From NCBI RefSeq assembly GCF_029255125.1, contig NZ_JAPUVR010000102.1:1-64000 (forward strand): a DNA stretch of 64,000 bases, given 5' to 3'. Of the stretch, positions 37,243 through 46,800 are shown one piece after another. This DNA is from Accumulibacter sp. GTDB lineage: Bacteria > Pseudomonadota > Gammaproteobacteria > Burkholderiales > Rhodocyclaceae. The notes beneath the pieces are model-generated. The model worked only from the letters and a program-made list of their open reading frames with translations. It was not told the DNA's origin and searched no databases. The position numbers and the translations under genes are program-made. Numbering within the stretch: the first letter of the stretch is position 1; each line of letters opens with the position of its first letter.

Positions 37243-37950
37243 GTGTCAATCTTAACTCAAAGCGCCGCCTTCATCGCCAGGTCGTGCGCACGATTGCTCG
37301 CGCAGGACTGCCTGCTGTGCGCTGCTGACAGCCGCAGCAGCCTCCTGTGCACGGCCTGTGCCGACGATTTGCCGCGGCTGCCCGCCGAGTCCTGCCCGCG
37401 CTGTGCGCTACCGACGCCGGCCGGCGAGGTTTGTGGCCGCTGCCTGCGGCAAGCGCCGCACTACGATGCCGCCCTGGCGGCGTTTCGTTATGCCTTTCCG
37501 GTCGACCGGCTGATTCAGACCTTCAAGTACGATCGGCGCCTGGCGCTGGCCGACTACCTTGGCCGGCGGCTTGCCGCGCTGGCGGCGACGTGCACGGCCG
37601 AGGTCATCGTTCCGCTGCCGCTGCACAAGTTGCGCCTGCGCGAGCGCGGCTTCAATCAGGCGCTCGAACTGGCTCGTCCGGTCAGCCGGGCGCGCGCCAT
37701 TGCCATCGACGCCCATTCTTGCCAGCGGGTACGCCACACGCCATCGCAGGCCGCCTTGCCCTGGCGCGAGCGTGCAGCCAACGTGCGCGGTGCTTTCCAT
37801 TGCACGACGGATTTCAGCGGCCGCCGGATACTGCTCGTTGACGACGTGATGACGACCGGCGCATCGCTCGACGAAATGGCGCGCACCTTGAAACTACATG
37901 GCGCCGCACACGTCACGGTACTCGTCGTCGCGCGCGCCTTGCCGCCTTGA
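37243..37950 (+). CDS. comF: ComF family phosphoribosyltransferase-like protein
   Basis: 235-aa protein with an N-terminal zinc-binding cysteine cluster (CLLCAAD, CTAC, CPRCALP, CGRC) and a C-terminal PRTase fold ending in the PRPP-binding motif [16 protein letters not shown]. ComF homologues take part in DNA uptake/competence or recombination, but the biochemical role is not settled. The start GTG 37243 follows from the conserved Cys-rich N-terminus. The gene lies next to biotin genes, as ComF/GntX genes often do. Confidence 0.9.
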   Translation: MSILTQSAAFIARSCARLLAQDCLLCAADSRSSLLCTACADDLPRLPAESCPRCALPTPAGEVCGRCLRQAPHYDAALAAFRYAFPVDRLIQTFKYDRRLALADYLGRRLAALAATCTAEVIVPLPLHKLRLRERGFNQALELARPVSRARAIAIDAHSCQRVRHTPSQAALPWRERAANVRGAFHCTTDFSGRRILLVDDVMTTGASLDEMARTLKLHGAAHVTVLVVARALPP

Positions 37951-37975
37951 GTCGTCTGCCGCACGCCAGCCCGCT

Positions 37976-38872
37976 TCAGAGATGCTCGAACTCGGCGATG
38001 TCGGCATCCTGCGTGCTCGCTGACGCAGCAAACGAGATGATCCCGCTGCCCCGCAGAACAAAAGCCTCACGCCTGAGAAACAGCTCGGGCTCGCCTTTGA
38101 TCGTGACAAAAGTGCCGTTGGTGCTCAAATCGCTGAGGACGAACTGATCGTCGCGGCGCTCGATGCGCGCGTGATGGCGCGAGGCGCGGCGGTCGCGCAC
38201 CGGAATCTCACACTCGACGTCGCGCCCCATCAGCAGGCTGGGCCGATTCCGGTCGACCACCTTGACGTACGGCCCGTAACGCAGACAAAGGCGCGACTCG
38301 CGCTCCTTGGCCAGCGGTGGCGCCGGCTCGACGGCTGCTGCGACGACCAACGGACCCTTGGCTTCCGGCCAGCGGACTTCGTATACCGATTCGTGCACGC
38401 GCAGCGTGCGCGACAGGCTTGCCGGCAAGCTGCGTGTCGTAGTCTGTAACTGCGCCGGCAGCAGTGCGCGCGTGCTTTCGGTGATCAGCACCTGACCGGA
38501 AAGCGCGACGCTGGCCAGCGCCTCGGCCAGCGTCGCGCTCTCGCCAATCACATCGCCATCCTCTACGGCGACCGCGCCGTGATGAAACCCGGCATGGATG
38601 GCCAACTGCATGCCGGAAACCGGTGGCAGGTCGGCAATCCGCCGCTGCATGGTGATCGCCGCTTGGCAAGCGGCGTGCGCACTGTGAAATACGGCCATCA
38701 CCTGGTCGCCGCTTGACCGGATGACCCGTCCACCGCCCATCTCGATTCCGCGCGTGATTCGCTTCATGCAGCGGTCAACAGCATGCAGCGCTTCGGCACC
38801 CCCCAGTCGGTCGAACAGGCGAGCGCCGTCCGACACACCGGCAACGAGCACCGACAGCATCTGTTCGTTCAT
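37976..38872 (-). CDS. Class III cyclase-like domain with C-terminal FHA domain (cyclase residues altered)
   Basis: 298-aa protein from ATG 38872. Residues 1-160 align with adenylate/guanylate cyclase class III domains (GGGRVIRSSGDQVMAVFHSA; second metal Asp present). But the first metal Asp is Gly in VLVAGVSDGARLF, and the Asn/Arg transition-state residues are replaced in GESATLAEALASVALSGQVLIT. Residues 205-290 are an FHA phosphothreonine-recognition domain (LLMGRDVECEIPV, SRHHARIERRDDQF, STNGTF). It is probably a regulatory pseudo-cyclase that binds a phosphoprotein. It follows ttcA on the same strand by about 40 bases. Confidence 0.8.
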   Translation of the reverse strand: MNEQMLSVLVAGVSDGARLFDRLGGAEALHAVDRCMKRITRGIEMGGGRVIRSSGDQVMAVFHSAHAACQAAITMQRRIADLPPVSGMQLAIHAGFHHGAVAVEDGDVIGESATLAEALASVALSGQVLITESTRALLPAQLQTTTRSLPASLSRTLRVHESVYEVRWPEAKGPLVVAAAVEPAPPLAKERESRLCLRYGPYVKVVDRNRPSLLMGRDVECEIPVRDRRASRHHARIERRDDQFVLSDLSTNGTFVTIKGEPELFLRREAFVLRGSGIISFAASASTQDADIAEFEHL

Positions 38873-38913
38873 TGTGATCAATCCCATTTCCCCCAATCTA
38901 CACAGTATTCTTG

Positions 38914-39861
38914 TCAGACGATCGACGGCCAGTCGACGGTCGTCATCGCTTCTCCGGCAGCTGCACGCCTGGTCTGCGGCCAGTCAAACGCTGCGCGTTG
39001 CTCGATCTGAATCGCCCCTGCCGCACCCGCCGGCAGCGGTCGCTGATCCTCGTCAGCGAACTCGTCGGCAGAGGTTGCCGTCGGCTGCAAGGCCCGGAAA
39101 TCGAACAGATCGCTGTCCGCCAGGTGTGAGGGAACAACCTTCTGCAGCGCGGCGAAGACGACATCCGTGCGTCCCGGAAATCGCCGGTCCCAGTCGGCCA
39201 TCATTTCCCTGATCTGCTGACGCTGCAGATTCGCTTGCGCGCCGCAGAGGTTGCAGGGAATGATCGGAAAAGCCATGCCGCGGGCGAAGCGGGCGATTTC
39301 GCTCTCGCCGCAATAGGCGAGCGGCCGGATGACGATGTGCTGGCCGTCGTCGGTCAATAGCTTGGGCGGCATCGCCTTCAATTGCCCGGCGAAAAAAAGG
39401 TTGAGGAACAGCGTATGGACGATGTCGTCACGATGATGGCCGAGTGCGATCTTGTTGGCGCCGACTGCCTTGGCGGTACGGTATATTATCCCCCGACGCA
39501 GACGCGAACAGAGCGAACAGGTCGTCTTGCCGGGTGCGATCTTGCTCTTGACGATCGAATAGGTATCCTGCTCGACGATGCGGAACTCGACGCCGATCTG
39601 CGCCAGATAGGTGGGCAGGACATCCGACGGAAAGCCGGGCTGCTTCTGGTCGAGATTCATGGCGATCAGACGAAAGTCGATCGGCGCCCGTTCGCGCAGC
39701 GCGAGCAGCGTCGACAGCAGCGTGTAGGAGTCCTTGCCGCCGGAAACGCAGACGAGAACCGTGTCGCCGTCGTCGATCATGCGGTAATCGCAAATCGCTC
39801 GGGCGACCTTGCTTTCCAAGCGCTTCTTCAAGCGCAGCAGACTGTTCGACGGTTCCAACGT
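38914..39861 (-). CDS. ttcA: tRNA 2-thiocytidine(32) synthetase
   Basis: PP-loop ATPase that thiolates cytidine-32 of certain tRNAs. Start TTG 39861 (315 aa) has AAAGGA six bases upstream and gives an N-terminus like E. coli TtcA; a GTG at 39909 would overlap the upstream gene. PP-loop SGGKDS is at residues 39-44, and cluster-binding CSLC and CNLC pairs are at about 110 and 205; [16 protein letters not shown] and [13 protein letters not shown] are conserved. It is downstream of the pteridine reductase with a 25-base gap. Confidence 0.94.
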   Translation of the reverse strand, partial: TLEPSNSLLRLKKRLESKVARAICDYRMIDDGDTVLVCVSGGKDSYTLLSTLLALRERAPIDFRLIAMNLDQKQPGFPSDVLPTYLAQIGVEFRIVEQDTYSIVKSKIAPGKTTCSLCSRLRRGIIYRTAKAVGANKIALGHHRDDIVHTLFLNLFFAGQLKAMPPKLLTDDGQHIVIRPLAYCGESEIARFARGMAFPIIPCNLCGAQANLQRQQIREMMADWDRRFPGRTDVVFAALQKVVPSHLADSDLFDFRALQPTATSADEFADEDQRPLPAGAAGAIQIEQRAAFDWPQTRRAAAGEAMTTVDWPSIV

Positions 39862-39886
39862 TGTCCTTTCGCAGTTACTTTCCGGC

Positions 39887-40624
39887 TCACAGATGTGCGC
39901 TGCGACCACCGTCGACGTTGATCACCTGGCCCGTGACGTAGGCGGCGTCAGCGACCAGGTAGCGCACCGCACGCGCGATGTCGAGCGGATTGCCGGCGCG
40001 TTGCAACAGGGTATGGGCGACGATCCGGGCCTTCTCGGCGCGCCCGAAGACGCCGCTGTCGGGCCACATGATCGGGCCGGGTGCGACCGCATTGACGCGT
40101 ACGCGCGGCGCCAGTTCAACGGCCAGGGCGCGTGTCAGACCGAGCAGCCCGGCCTTTGCCGCACAGTACAGAGGATAGCCGGCGAGCGGTCGCTCGGCAT
40201 GAATGTCGGTGATGTTGACCACTACGCCACCGGCCTCGATCAGATGCGGAGCGGCCGCCTGAGTGAGGAATAGCGGCGCCTTCAGGTTACTGCCGATAAG
40301 GTCGTCCCAGGCGAGGGAATCGATGCTCCCGAGCGGTGTCGGAAAAAAACTCGAGGCATTGTTGACCAGCCCGTCGAGGCGGCCGAAGTGTTCGACCGTG
40401 CTGCCGACGAGCAGCGGCAGGCTGGCGAGATCAAGCAGATCGGCCTGCTGGCAGGCGGCCGAAGACGGGCGGTCTGCGTTCAGTTCGGCGACGAGCGCGG
40501 CCGCAGCGGCAGAGGCCTGGCGGTAATGCACCATGACGCTGGCTCCGGCGGCGTGCAGTTCGCGCGCGATCGCCGCGCCAAGCCGCTTCGCCCCACCGGT
40601 AATCAGAATCGTCTTGCCGTTCAT
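39887..40624 (-). CDS. Short-chain dehydrogenase, pteridine reductase type
   Basis: 245-aa SDR from ATG 40624 (GGAAGCAGGA upstream). The cofactor motif [13 protein letters not shown] has the TGxxxRxG form of NADPH-dependent pteridine/dihydrofolate reductases (PTR1/FolM-like). The catalytic residues lie in [33 protein letters not shown] (Tyr-xxx-Lys), and the C-terminus ends GQVINVDGG. It likely reduces dihydromonapterin or folate-like pterins. First gene of a run with ttcA. Confidence 0.9.
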   Translation of the reverse strand: MNGKTILITGGAKRLGAAIARELHAAGASVMVHYRQASAAAAALVAELNADRPSSAACQQADLLDLASLPLLVGSTVEHFGRLDGLVNNASSFFPTPLGSIDSLAWDDLIGSNLKAPLFLTQAAAPHLIEAGGVVVNITDIHAERPLAGYPLYCAAKAGLLGLTRALAVELAPRVRVNAVAPGPIMWPDSGVFGRAEKARIVAHTLLQRAGNPLDIARAVRYLVADAAYVTGQVINVDGGRSAHL

Positions 40625-40753
40625 TCCTGCTTCCTGTCGAGCAGCGTACAAGGCAACGATTTTAACGGATCAGGGCAGCGGGTTTCCGAAAAACGGCCCC
40701 TTTTGTCACGCTGGCGCGCTAAACTTCCGCCAGTTGACCGTGGGAGGAACCGC

Positions 40754-41614
40754 ATGAAGAAGCTGGATAAGCCGCTTGACGCCGACGATCTGATCGAACT
40801 CGCCGAGCGCGTCGCCGGACTGCCGCCAGCCGACGCCGAGTGGGTCGGACTGCTGCTGCAGGATCTGCTGCGCGCGCGCACGCGCGAGGCCGAGCTGCTG
40901 GCCGGGCGAGGCGGCATCAGGCCAGTGCCGGTCGGCGAACTGCCGGAGATCGGCGGAGCGCTGAACGACCAGATGGCGCAAGTGGCACTGGATACCGCCG
41001 AATGGCTGCGCACGCTATGGAATGTCGGCTACATGGGCGCCGGCAGTTTCCGTTCGCAACCGCGCACCGCCTTTCCGACGATCGACCTGGAAGACGTGCG
41101 CAAGTCGTCGCTTTTTGCGCGGATTCGCCAGGGCAAGCACGCGCTGCCGTTTGCCCCGCCGACCCGGCAGGGTTTGCCGTGGCACGAGCTGATCGAGGGC
41201 CACGATCAGATCCACGACGTCCAGGCCGAGATCATCCACGACGACGCTGGTCTGCCGCTGGCTGCGATCATCGAGGGCTGCAGCGAGTGGTCGGTGCTCA
41301 AGCAGATCGGCGCAAATCGCGCGTACCAGGTGCAGCATCAGCGCAAAGGGCCCATTTTCCATTTGCGGATCAGCGACGGAACTGCCGCCCAGCTCTGGCG
41401 CGAAGCACCGACACTCGAGTGCAAGGTGCATCTGATCGAACACGGTGGCCTGCACAGCTACGCCCTCGAATGGGCGGGCAGCAACGGCCGATCGCAGATC
41501 ATCTCGCTGCGTGCGGCGACCTGGGCGCGTGCCGAGTCGGAAGCGGCGCACTGGGTAGCGACCAACCATCCCGAACTTTACGGGCAGGTCTCTTTCAAGA
41601 GGTTCAGCGACTGA
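40754..41614 (+). CDS. Conserved hypothetical protein
   Basis: 286-aa soluble protein that I do not recognise. The ATG at 40754 is well supported by GGGAGGA six bases upstream. The N-terminal 50 residues are acidic-helical (DADDLIELAERVAGLPPADAEW), the centre has LEDVRKSSLFARIRQGKHALPF, and the C-terminus has a run of predicted beta strands (HLRISDGTAAQLW, YALEWAGSNGRSQIISLRAA). No signal peptide or TM segment. Its stop overlaps the likely start of the following methyltransferase gene, suggesting coupled translation. Confidence 0.75.
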   Translation: MKKLDKPLDADDLIELAERVAGLPPADAEWVGLLLQDLLRARTREAELLAGRGGIRPVPVGELPEIGGALNDQMAQVALDTAEWLRTLWNVGYMGAGSFRSQPRTAFPTIDLEDVRKSSLFARIRQGKHALPFAPPTRQGLPWHELIEGHDQIHDVQAEIIHDDAGLPLAAIIEGCSEWSVLKQIGANRAYQVQHQRKGPIFHLRISDGTAAQLWREAPTLECKVHLIEHGGLHSYALEWAGSNGRSQIISLRAATWARAESEAAHWVATNHPELYGQVSFKRFSD

Positions 41615-42783
41615 AGCCGAGCGTCAGCGACTGGCCGACGCCGACGCCGGAAGCGGCAGATAGCAGCCGCTGGCTGGTTAGCCGGATCGGCGACGACATC
41701 CGGCGCAGTAAAGGCTGGATCTCTTTTGCCCACTTCATGGATCGGGCACTGTACGCGCCGGGCCTGGGCTACTACAGCGGTGGCGCGCACAAGCTCGGAG
41801 CGGCCGGCGATTTCGTCACCGCGCCTGAGCTTGGCCCGCTCTTCGCGCAAACGCTGGCCGCGCAGGTCGCCGAGATCTGCGCGCTGAGCGACCCGCACAT
41901 CATCGAAGTCGGTGCCGGTAGCGGTCGCCTGGCCGCCGATCTGTTGCGCGAACTCGCCGCCCGTCAGGCCTTGCCGGAAAGCTACCGCATCCTGGAAGTC
42001 TCCGGCGAACTGCGCGCGCGTCAGCAGGCCGCTCTGCGCGAGGTGGCCGCGCAACTGCCAACGCGCATCAACTGGCTCGATCGCTTCCCCGAGCATTTCA
42101 GCGGTGTCGTGCTCGCCAACGAAGTACTCGACGCGATGCCGGTCCACCTGGTCGTTTGGCAGGATGACGACATTCTCGAACGCGGCGTCGGGCTGGCCGA
42201 CGGGCAGTTCGTCTGGCAGGATCGGCCGGCGAGCGGCCGCCTGCGCGAGCGCGCGCAGACGATCGCCGCCGAGTGTTCGCCGCCCCCCGGCTATCTCGGC
42301 GAAATTGCCCTGCTGTCAGACGATTGGCTGTACGAGTGGGGGCAACGCCTGACGCGCGGCGCGCTGCTCTTGCTCGACTACGGCTTTCCCCGGCACGAGT
42401 ACTATCACGCGCAGCGTAGCGCGGGAACGCTGATGTGTCACTATCGGCACCGCGCACACGGCGATCCGTTTTACCTGCCCGGCCTGCAGGACATCACCGC
42501 GCATGTCGACTTCACGGCGATCGCAGAAGCCGCCTGCGCCGCCGGCTTCGAGCTGCTCGGCTATACGACGCAGGCGGGCTTTCTACTGGCCTGCGGCCTG
42601 CTCGAGATCCTGGCGCGCACGCCGGCAGAAGATGCACCGCGCTATCTGCCGCTCGCCAATGCGGCACAAAAGCTGATCTCGCCGGCCGAAATGGGCGAAC
42701 TCTTCAAGGTGATGGCGCTCGGCAAGGGGATAGGGCACGCGCTGCTCGGTTTCCAGCGCGGCGAGCGCAGCCATACGCTCTGA
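41611..42783 (+). CDS. SAM-dependent methyltransferase, MidA/NDUFAF7 (COG1565) family
   Basis: Class I methyltransferase, 390 aa if started at CTG 41611. The family block ISFAHFMDRALYAPGLGYYS is followed by the SAM-site text GDFVTAPELGPLF, IEVGAGSGRLAADLL and ANEVLDAMPVHLV. Mitochondrial relatives methylate an arginine of a respiratory complex I subunit; the bacterial target is unknown. No ATG, GTG or TTG lies in frame before the conserved domain. The CTG at 41611 (CTGA overlap with the previous stop, AAGAGG about eight bases upstream) is therefore the likely start; the next ATG at 41737 would cut into the conserved block. Confidence 0.85.
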   Translation: MKPSVSDWPTPTPEAADSSRWLVSRIGDDIRRSKGWISFAHFMDRALYAPGLGYYSGGAHKLGAAGDFVTAPELGPLFAQTLAAQVAEICALSDPHIIEVGAGSGRLAADLLRELAARQALPESYRILEVSGELRARQQAALREVAAQLPTRINWLDRFPEHFSGVVLANEVLDAMPVHLVVWQDDDILERGVGLADGQFVWQDRPASGRLRERAQTIAAECSPPPGYLGEIALLSDDWLYEWGQRLTRGALLLLDYGFPRHEYYHAQRSAGTLMCHYRHRAHGDPFYLPGLQDITAHVDFTAIAEAACAAGFELLGYTTQAGFLLACGLLEILARTPAEDAPRYLPLANAAQKLISPAEMGELFKVMALGKGIGHALLGFQRGERSHTL

Positions 42784-42819
42784 CTTGCGCTGACTCCGCC
42801 GGGGTTCAGCGCCGGGCGT

Positions 42820-45800
42820 TCACGATTCCGCCGTCCACGGCGCCGGTTTGCCGAAGAAGAACCCCTGCCCGTAGTCGACACCAAGCTCGCACAGCCGGTC
42901 GACGATGGCTTTGCTGCTGACGTACTCGGCGACGATACGCAGACCAAGGGCGTGTCCCATGTCGTTGATTGCCGCCACCAGCGCGTCATCGCGCGCGCTC
43001 TCGCGCATGTCCTTGACGAAGCTGCCATCGATCTTCAGATGGTCGATCGGCAGGCTCTTCAGATAGTGGAATGACGAAAGACCGCTGCCGAAGTCGTCGA
43101 GCGCAAGCTGGCAACCATGCCGTTTGAGCGCCGTGAGCAGAGCCATCGCCGGGCGCAGATTCTGGATGGCCGCGGTCTCGGTGATTTCGAAGCACACGCG
43201 CTCTGGCGGGAAGCCGGTCGCCGTGAACTGCTGTTCGATGAAATCCAGCAGCCCGTCGTCGCTCAAGGAATTGCCCGAGACGTTGATCGCCAGCGAGGTT
43301 TCGGTTCGTCCTATGCCTTTGGCGTAGTCGTGAAAAGCCGTCTGGATCACCCAGCGGTCGATCGCCGCCATCAGACCGTAGCGTTCAGCGGCCGGAATGA
43401 AGACCGCCGGGAGGACGAGTTCGTCGATGCGCGGATGAACCCGGCCATGCACCACGCGCAACAGAACCTCGTGCCCGAGCGTCCGGAAGTCCTGCCCGTC
43501 GAGCGCCACGATTGGCTGGTAGTGCAGACGGAACATCCCCTGGTCGAGCGCATCGCGCAAACCGGCAGCACCGATGATCTCATGGTGCCGGCGCAGCGTA
43601 TCGAGGTCGGCCTCCTGGTAGACGTGTACGCGATTGCGCCCAAGTTCCTTCGCTGCATAGCAGGCAATGTCGGCGTGCGTCATCAACTGGACGGTGCTCT
43701 CGGTATCCGCGCTGATCGGTACCAGACCGATGCTGGCGCTGATCTGGTAGGAACGTCCGCCCCAGGCGAAACGGTGCGCGCGCAGCAGACTGACCACCGA
43801 CTGGGCGACGAGCACCGCACGCTCAAGCGGACAGTTCTCCTGGAGCAGGGCAAACTCGTCGCCGCCGACGCGCGCCAGCACGTCGCTCTCGCGGAAAACC
43901 CCGGTCAGCACGCCCCTGATCTGTTTGAGCAACTCGTCGCCCGCCGTATGCCCGGCGGTATCGTTGATCACCCTGAAGCGGTCGAGATCGAGATAGCTCA
44001 GCACGTGCCGGCTGCCGCTGCGGCGTGAACTATCGACCGCCGCCTGCAATCGCCGCTCGAACTCTGCGCGGTTGCACAGACCGGTCAGCGCGTCGTGCGT
44101 GGCATCGTAGGCCAACTGCCGTTCGAGCTGGCGCGTCTCGCTCACGTCGCGAAAAACCAGCACGCCACCCATGATTACGCCGTCGTGGCCGCGGATAGGC
44201 GCGGCCGAATCGTCGATGTCGAACTCGCGCCCGTCGCGCGAAACCAGGATCGAGCCCGTGGTCAGCGAGATCATCCGTCCGCTCCGGATGCACTGGTTGA
44301 GGGGCTCGGCAATCGCCTCGCGCGTCTGCCCGCTGATCACCCGGAAGATTTCGTCGATCGGCCGGCCGCGCGCCTCCGCCATACTCCAGCCGGTGAGCGC
44401 CTCGGCAACCGGATTCAGGTAATCCACCTTCGCCTGGGCATCGGCGGTAATCACTGCATCGCCGATCGAATGCAAGGTCACCTGCGCGCGTTCCTTGGCC
44501 TCGAAAAGCGCCAGTTCGGCGCGTTTGCGCTCGGTGGTGTCGATGCCGACACAGATCAACTGCTCGACGTTGCTGGAAACCGCGCGGATCGGCGCCTTGA
44601 TCGTGTGGAACCAGCGCACTTCGCCAGCGCTGTTGGCGATGGCCACCTCACGTTCGACGCGCGGCCGTCGACCGCTGAGAATATCCTGTTCGTCTTCGGC
44701 GAAAGACTGCAAGAGCTGTGGGTCGGAAAGGAAGTTGGCCAGCGGCTGATCGACCACCTCCTCCAGCGCGTGCCCGACGGTCGCCGCAAAGCTCTGATTT
44801 GCCAGCGTGATCAGTCCGTTGCTGTCGACTACGAAGGTCAGGTGCGGATTGGCGTCGATGACTGCGCGCAGAAACTCGCGTTGCGCCTGATCCTCGTGTT
44901 GTACGGCCAGCAGACGCTGGATCAGCTTGACGTTGCGGAAGCAGGCAGCGATGCTGTTGACGAAGATGTCGAGCAGTGTGCGGTCGAGGCTCTCCAGCAC
45001 ATGGCAGGAATCGAGGAAAACGGCCGCCTCCTGCTCGGGCGCCGCCTGCAGATAAAGGACGGTGTAGTCCTTGGCGAAGATATGCTGTCGATTGGTCAGG
45101 GCGTTGGTGATCGCCTCGACGATGCGCTTGTCCGGCAAGCGCGCCAACGGTTGCGCGATGTAACGCGCGTGGCAACCGGCGGCGGCGGCGATCACATAGC
45201 CGCACTCTTTGCCGTCACCGAGCGCGAGTTCCTTCTGACTGCAGACGATACCGTCGACGGGCAACCTCAGCAAGGCGGCCAATTGGGTCAGGACGCCCTC
45301 GGCGAAATAGGCAATCGCCCGCTCTTCCTTCAGTTCGGCCGCCGCGCGCACGACCATCTCCAGACCCTGCCGCTGCTCGGCGATCGTGCACAACTGCTGA
45401 TACGAACGCAAGGCAGCGCTTACCGTCGTGATCAGCCGTGTCCGGTTGAGCTCCGCCTTGGTCCGGTAATCGTTGATGTCGTACTCTTCGATCACCGTCA
45501 GTTCCGGCGCGTAGCCGGGTTCACCAGTACGCAGGATCAGGCGGCACTCCATCATCCCCAGTTCGTCGCGGATGTAACCGACCAGGTCGAGGCCGGCGCG
45601 CGTCGTTTCCATGACCACATCGAGCAGGGCGACAGCGATATCCGGATGCTGCTGCAGGATGCCGCGCGCCGCCTGGCCGCTCGCCGCGTGCAGCAGGCGC
45701 AAGGGCCGACCAAAGACGCGCAGGTGCTGCAGGGCAAAACGCGTCACCCCATGCACCTCCGGATCGTCGTCGACGATCAGCACCTTCCAGGGTGATTGCT

Positions 45801-45864
45801 CGGCCAGCGGCGGCGCACCGGTCTGTGCCGGCTCCTCCGACCAGCGGATCAGTTCATCGTTCAT
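42820..45864 (-). CDS. Response regulator with DUF3369, two PAS, GGDEF and EAL domains
   Basis: 1014-aa signalling protein. REC domain at residues 25-150 (VLIVDDD, phospho-Asp in ALLDVVM, Lys in DYRTKAEL); DUF3369 at about 165-330; PAS at about 345-465 and 475-595; GGDEF at about 600-760 with intact GGDEF at 667-671 and an upstream RESD inhibitory-site motif; EAL at about 775-1010 with the metal and base residues of active c-di-GMP phosphodiesterases ([31 protein letters not shown]), EAL itself reading EVL. Probably turns over c-di-GMP according to a phosphorelay and cell-state signal. The ATG at 45864 overlaps the yebC stop (ATGA). Confidence 0.93.
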   Translation of the reverse strand: MNDELIRWSEEPAQTGAPPLAEQSPWKVLIVDDDPEVHGVTRFALQHLRVFGRPLRLLHAASGQAARGILQQHPDIAVALLDVVMETTRAGLDLVGYIRDELGMMECRLILRTGEPGYAPELTVIEEYDINDYRTKAELNRTRLITTVSAALRSYQQLCTIAEQRQGLEMVVRAAAELKEERAIAYFAEGVLTQLAALLRLPVDGIVCSQKELALGDGKECGYVIAAAAGCHARYIAQPLARLPDKRIVEAITNALTNRQHIFAKDYTVLYLQAAPEQEAAVFLDSCHVLESLDRTLLDIFVNSIAACFRNVKLIQRLLAVQHEDQAQREFLRAVIDANPHLTFVVDSNGLITLANQSFAATVGHALEEVVDQPLANFLSDPQLLQSFAEDEQDILSGRRPRVEREVAIANSAGEVRWFHTIKAPIRAVSSNVEQLICVGIDTTERKRAELALFEAKERAQVTLHSIGDAVITADAQAKVDYLNPVAEALTGWSMAEARGRPIDEIFRVISGQTREAIAEPLNQCIRSGRMISLTTGSILVSRDGREFDIDDSAAPIRGHDGVIMGGVLVFRDVSETRQLERQLAYDATHDALTGLCNRAEFERRLQAAVDSSRRSGSRHVLSYLDLDRFRVINDTAGHTAGDELLKQIRGVLTGVFRESDVLARVGGDEFALLQENCPLERAVLVAQSVVSLLRAHRFAWGGRSYQISASIGLVPISADTESTVQLMTHADIACYAAKELGRNRVHVYQEADLDTLRRHHEIIGAAGLRDALDQGMFRLHYQPIVALDGQDFRTLGHEVLLRVVHGRVHPRIDELVLPAVFIPAAERYGLMAAIDRWVIQTAFHDYAKGIGRTETSLAINVSGNSLSDDGLLDFIEQQFTATGFPPERVCFEITETAAIQNLRPAMALLTALKRHGCQLALDDFGSGLSSFHYLKSLPIDHLKIDGSFVKDMRESARDDALVAAINDMGHALGLRIVAEYVSSKAIVDRLCELGVDYGQGFFFGKPAPWTAES

Positions 45865-46589
45865 TCGTCGTCCAGAATGACGCTCGTATAGACGTTCTGG
45901 ACATCGTCGAGGCCCTCCAGAACGTCGATCAGTTTCTGCATGCGCTGCGCATCTTCGCCGCCAAGCTGCGTTTCGTTGTCTGCTTTCATCGTCACGCCGC
46001 CAAACTCGGCAACGAAACCGGCCGCTTGCAGCGCGTCCCTGACCGCAACAAAATCGTTCGGCGCGGTAATCACCTCGACCGAGCCGTCGTCGTTGCTCAG
46101 CACATCGTCGGCACCACACTCGATCGCCACGTCCATCAAAGCCGCCTCGTCGACTCCCGGAGCGAAGAGCAATTGGCCGCAATGCCTGAACTGAAAAGCA
46201 ACGCAACCATCGGTGCCCAGATTACCGCCGTACTTATTGAACGCGTGCCGCACATCGGCGACGGTTCGCGTCTTGTTGTCGGTCAGACAATCGACGATCA
46301 CCGCCGCGCCGTTGATCCCGTAGCCCTCATAACGGACCTCGACGTAGTCGACGCCCTCGAGCTCGCCGGTACCCTTCTTGATCGCGTTATCGATCTTGTC
46401 CTTCGGCATGTTCACTCCCTTCGCCCGGTCGGTCGCCAGACGCAAGCGTGGGTTGAACGCCGGGTCGCCGCCACCCATCTTGGCGGCAACCGTCAACTCG
46501 CGTGCAATCTTCGAAAACGACGCGCTCCGTTTCTCATCCTGGCGACCCTTGCGATGCTGGATGTTTGCCCACTTGGAATGCCCTGCCAC
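45861..46589 (-). CDS. yebC: YebC/PmpR family protein
   Basis: 242 aa from GTG 46589, with AAAGGGA upstream. The signature [20 protein letters not shown] is immediately after the start, and [23 protein letters not shown] and [14 protein letters not shown] follow. YebC proteins have been described both as transcription regulators and as translation factors that ease ribosome stalling at proline-rich stretches. Its stop overlaps the start of the REC-GGDEF-EAL gene by four bases. Confidence 0.95.
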   Translation of the reverse strand: MAGHSKWANIQHRKGRQDEKRSASFSKIARELTVAAKMGGGDPAFNPRLRLATDRAKGVNMPKDKIDNAIKKGTGELEGVDYVEVRYEGYGINGAAVIVDCLTDNKTRTVADVRHAFNKYGGNLGTDGCVAFQFRHCGQLLFAPGVDEAALMDVAIECGADDVLSNDDGSVEVITAPNDFVAVRDALQAAGFVAEFGGVTMKADNETQLGGEDAQRMQKLIDVLEGLDDVQNVYTSVILDDE

Positions 46590-46800
46590 AAAAATCCCTT
46601 TCCGATTCGACTCGACAAACCTGCTTCGGTGAACTGTCGGTCCTGTCCGCAATGCGCCAAAACCCACCGGGCAAGACGCAAATGGTTGATAATCTGAGGC
46701 CGCATTTTAGCACTTCCGATCGATTGACCAACTTTCTGGCACCTTTTCGCTGTGCTGTCTTCCACACTTTGCTTCCTTTGACTGCTGCTCGGAGTTACAG

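Noticed and set aside
44095-45795. 566-codon plus-strand frame inside the REC-GGDEF-EAL gene
   Set aside because: Antisense shadow; the minus strand shows complete PAS, DUF3369 and REC content.
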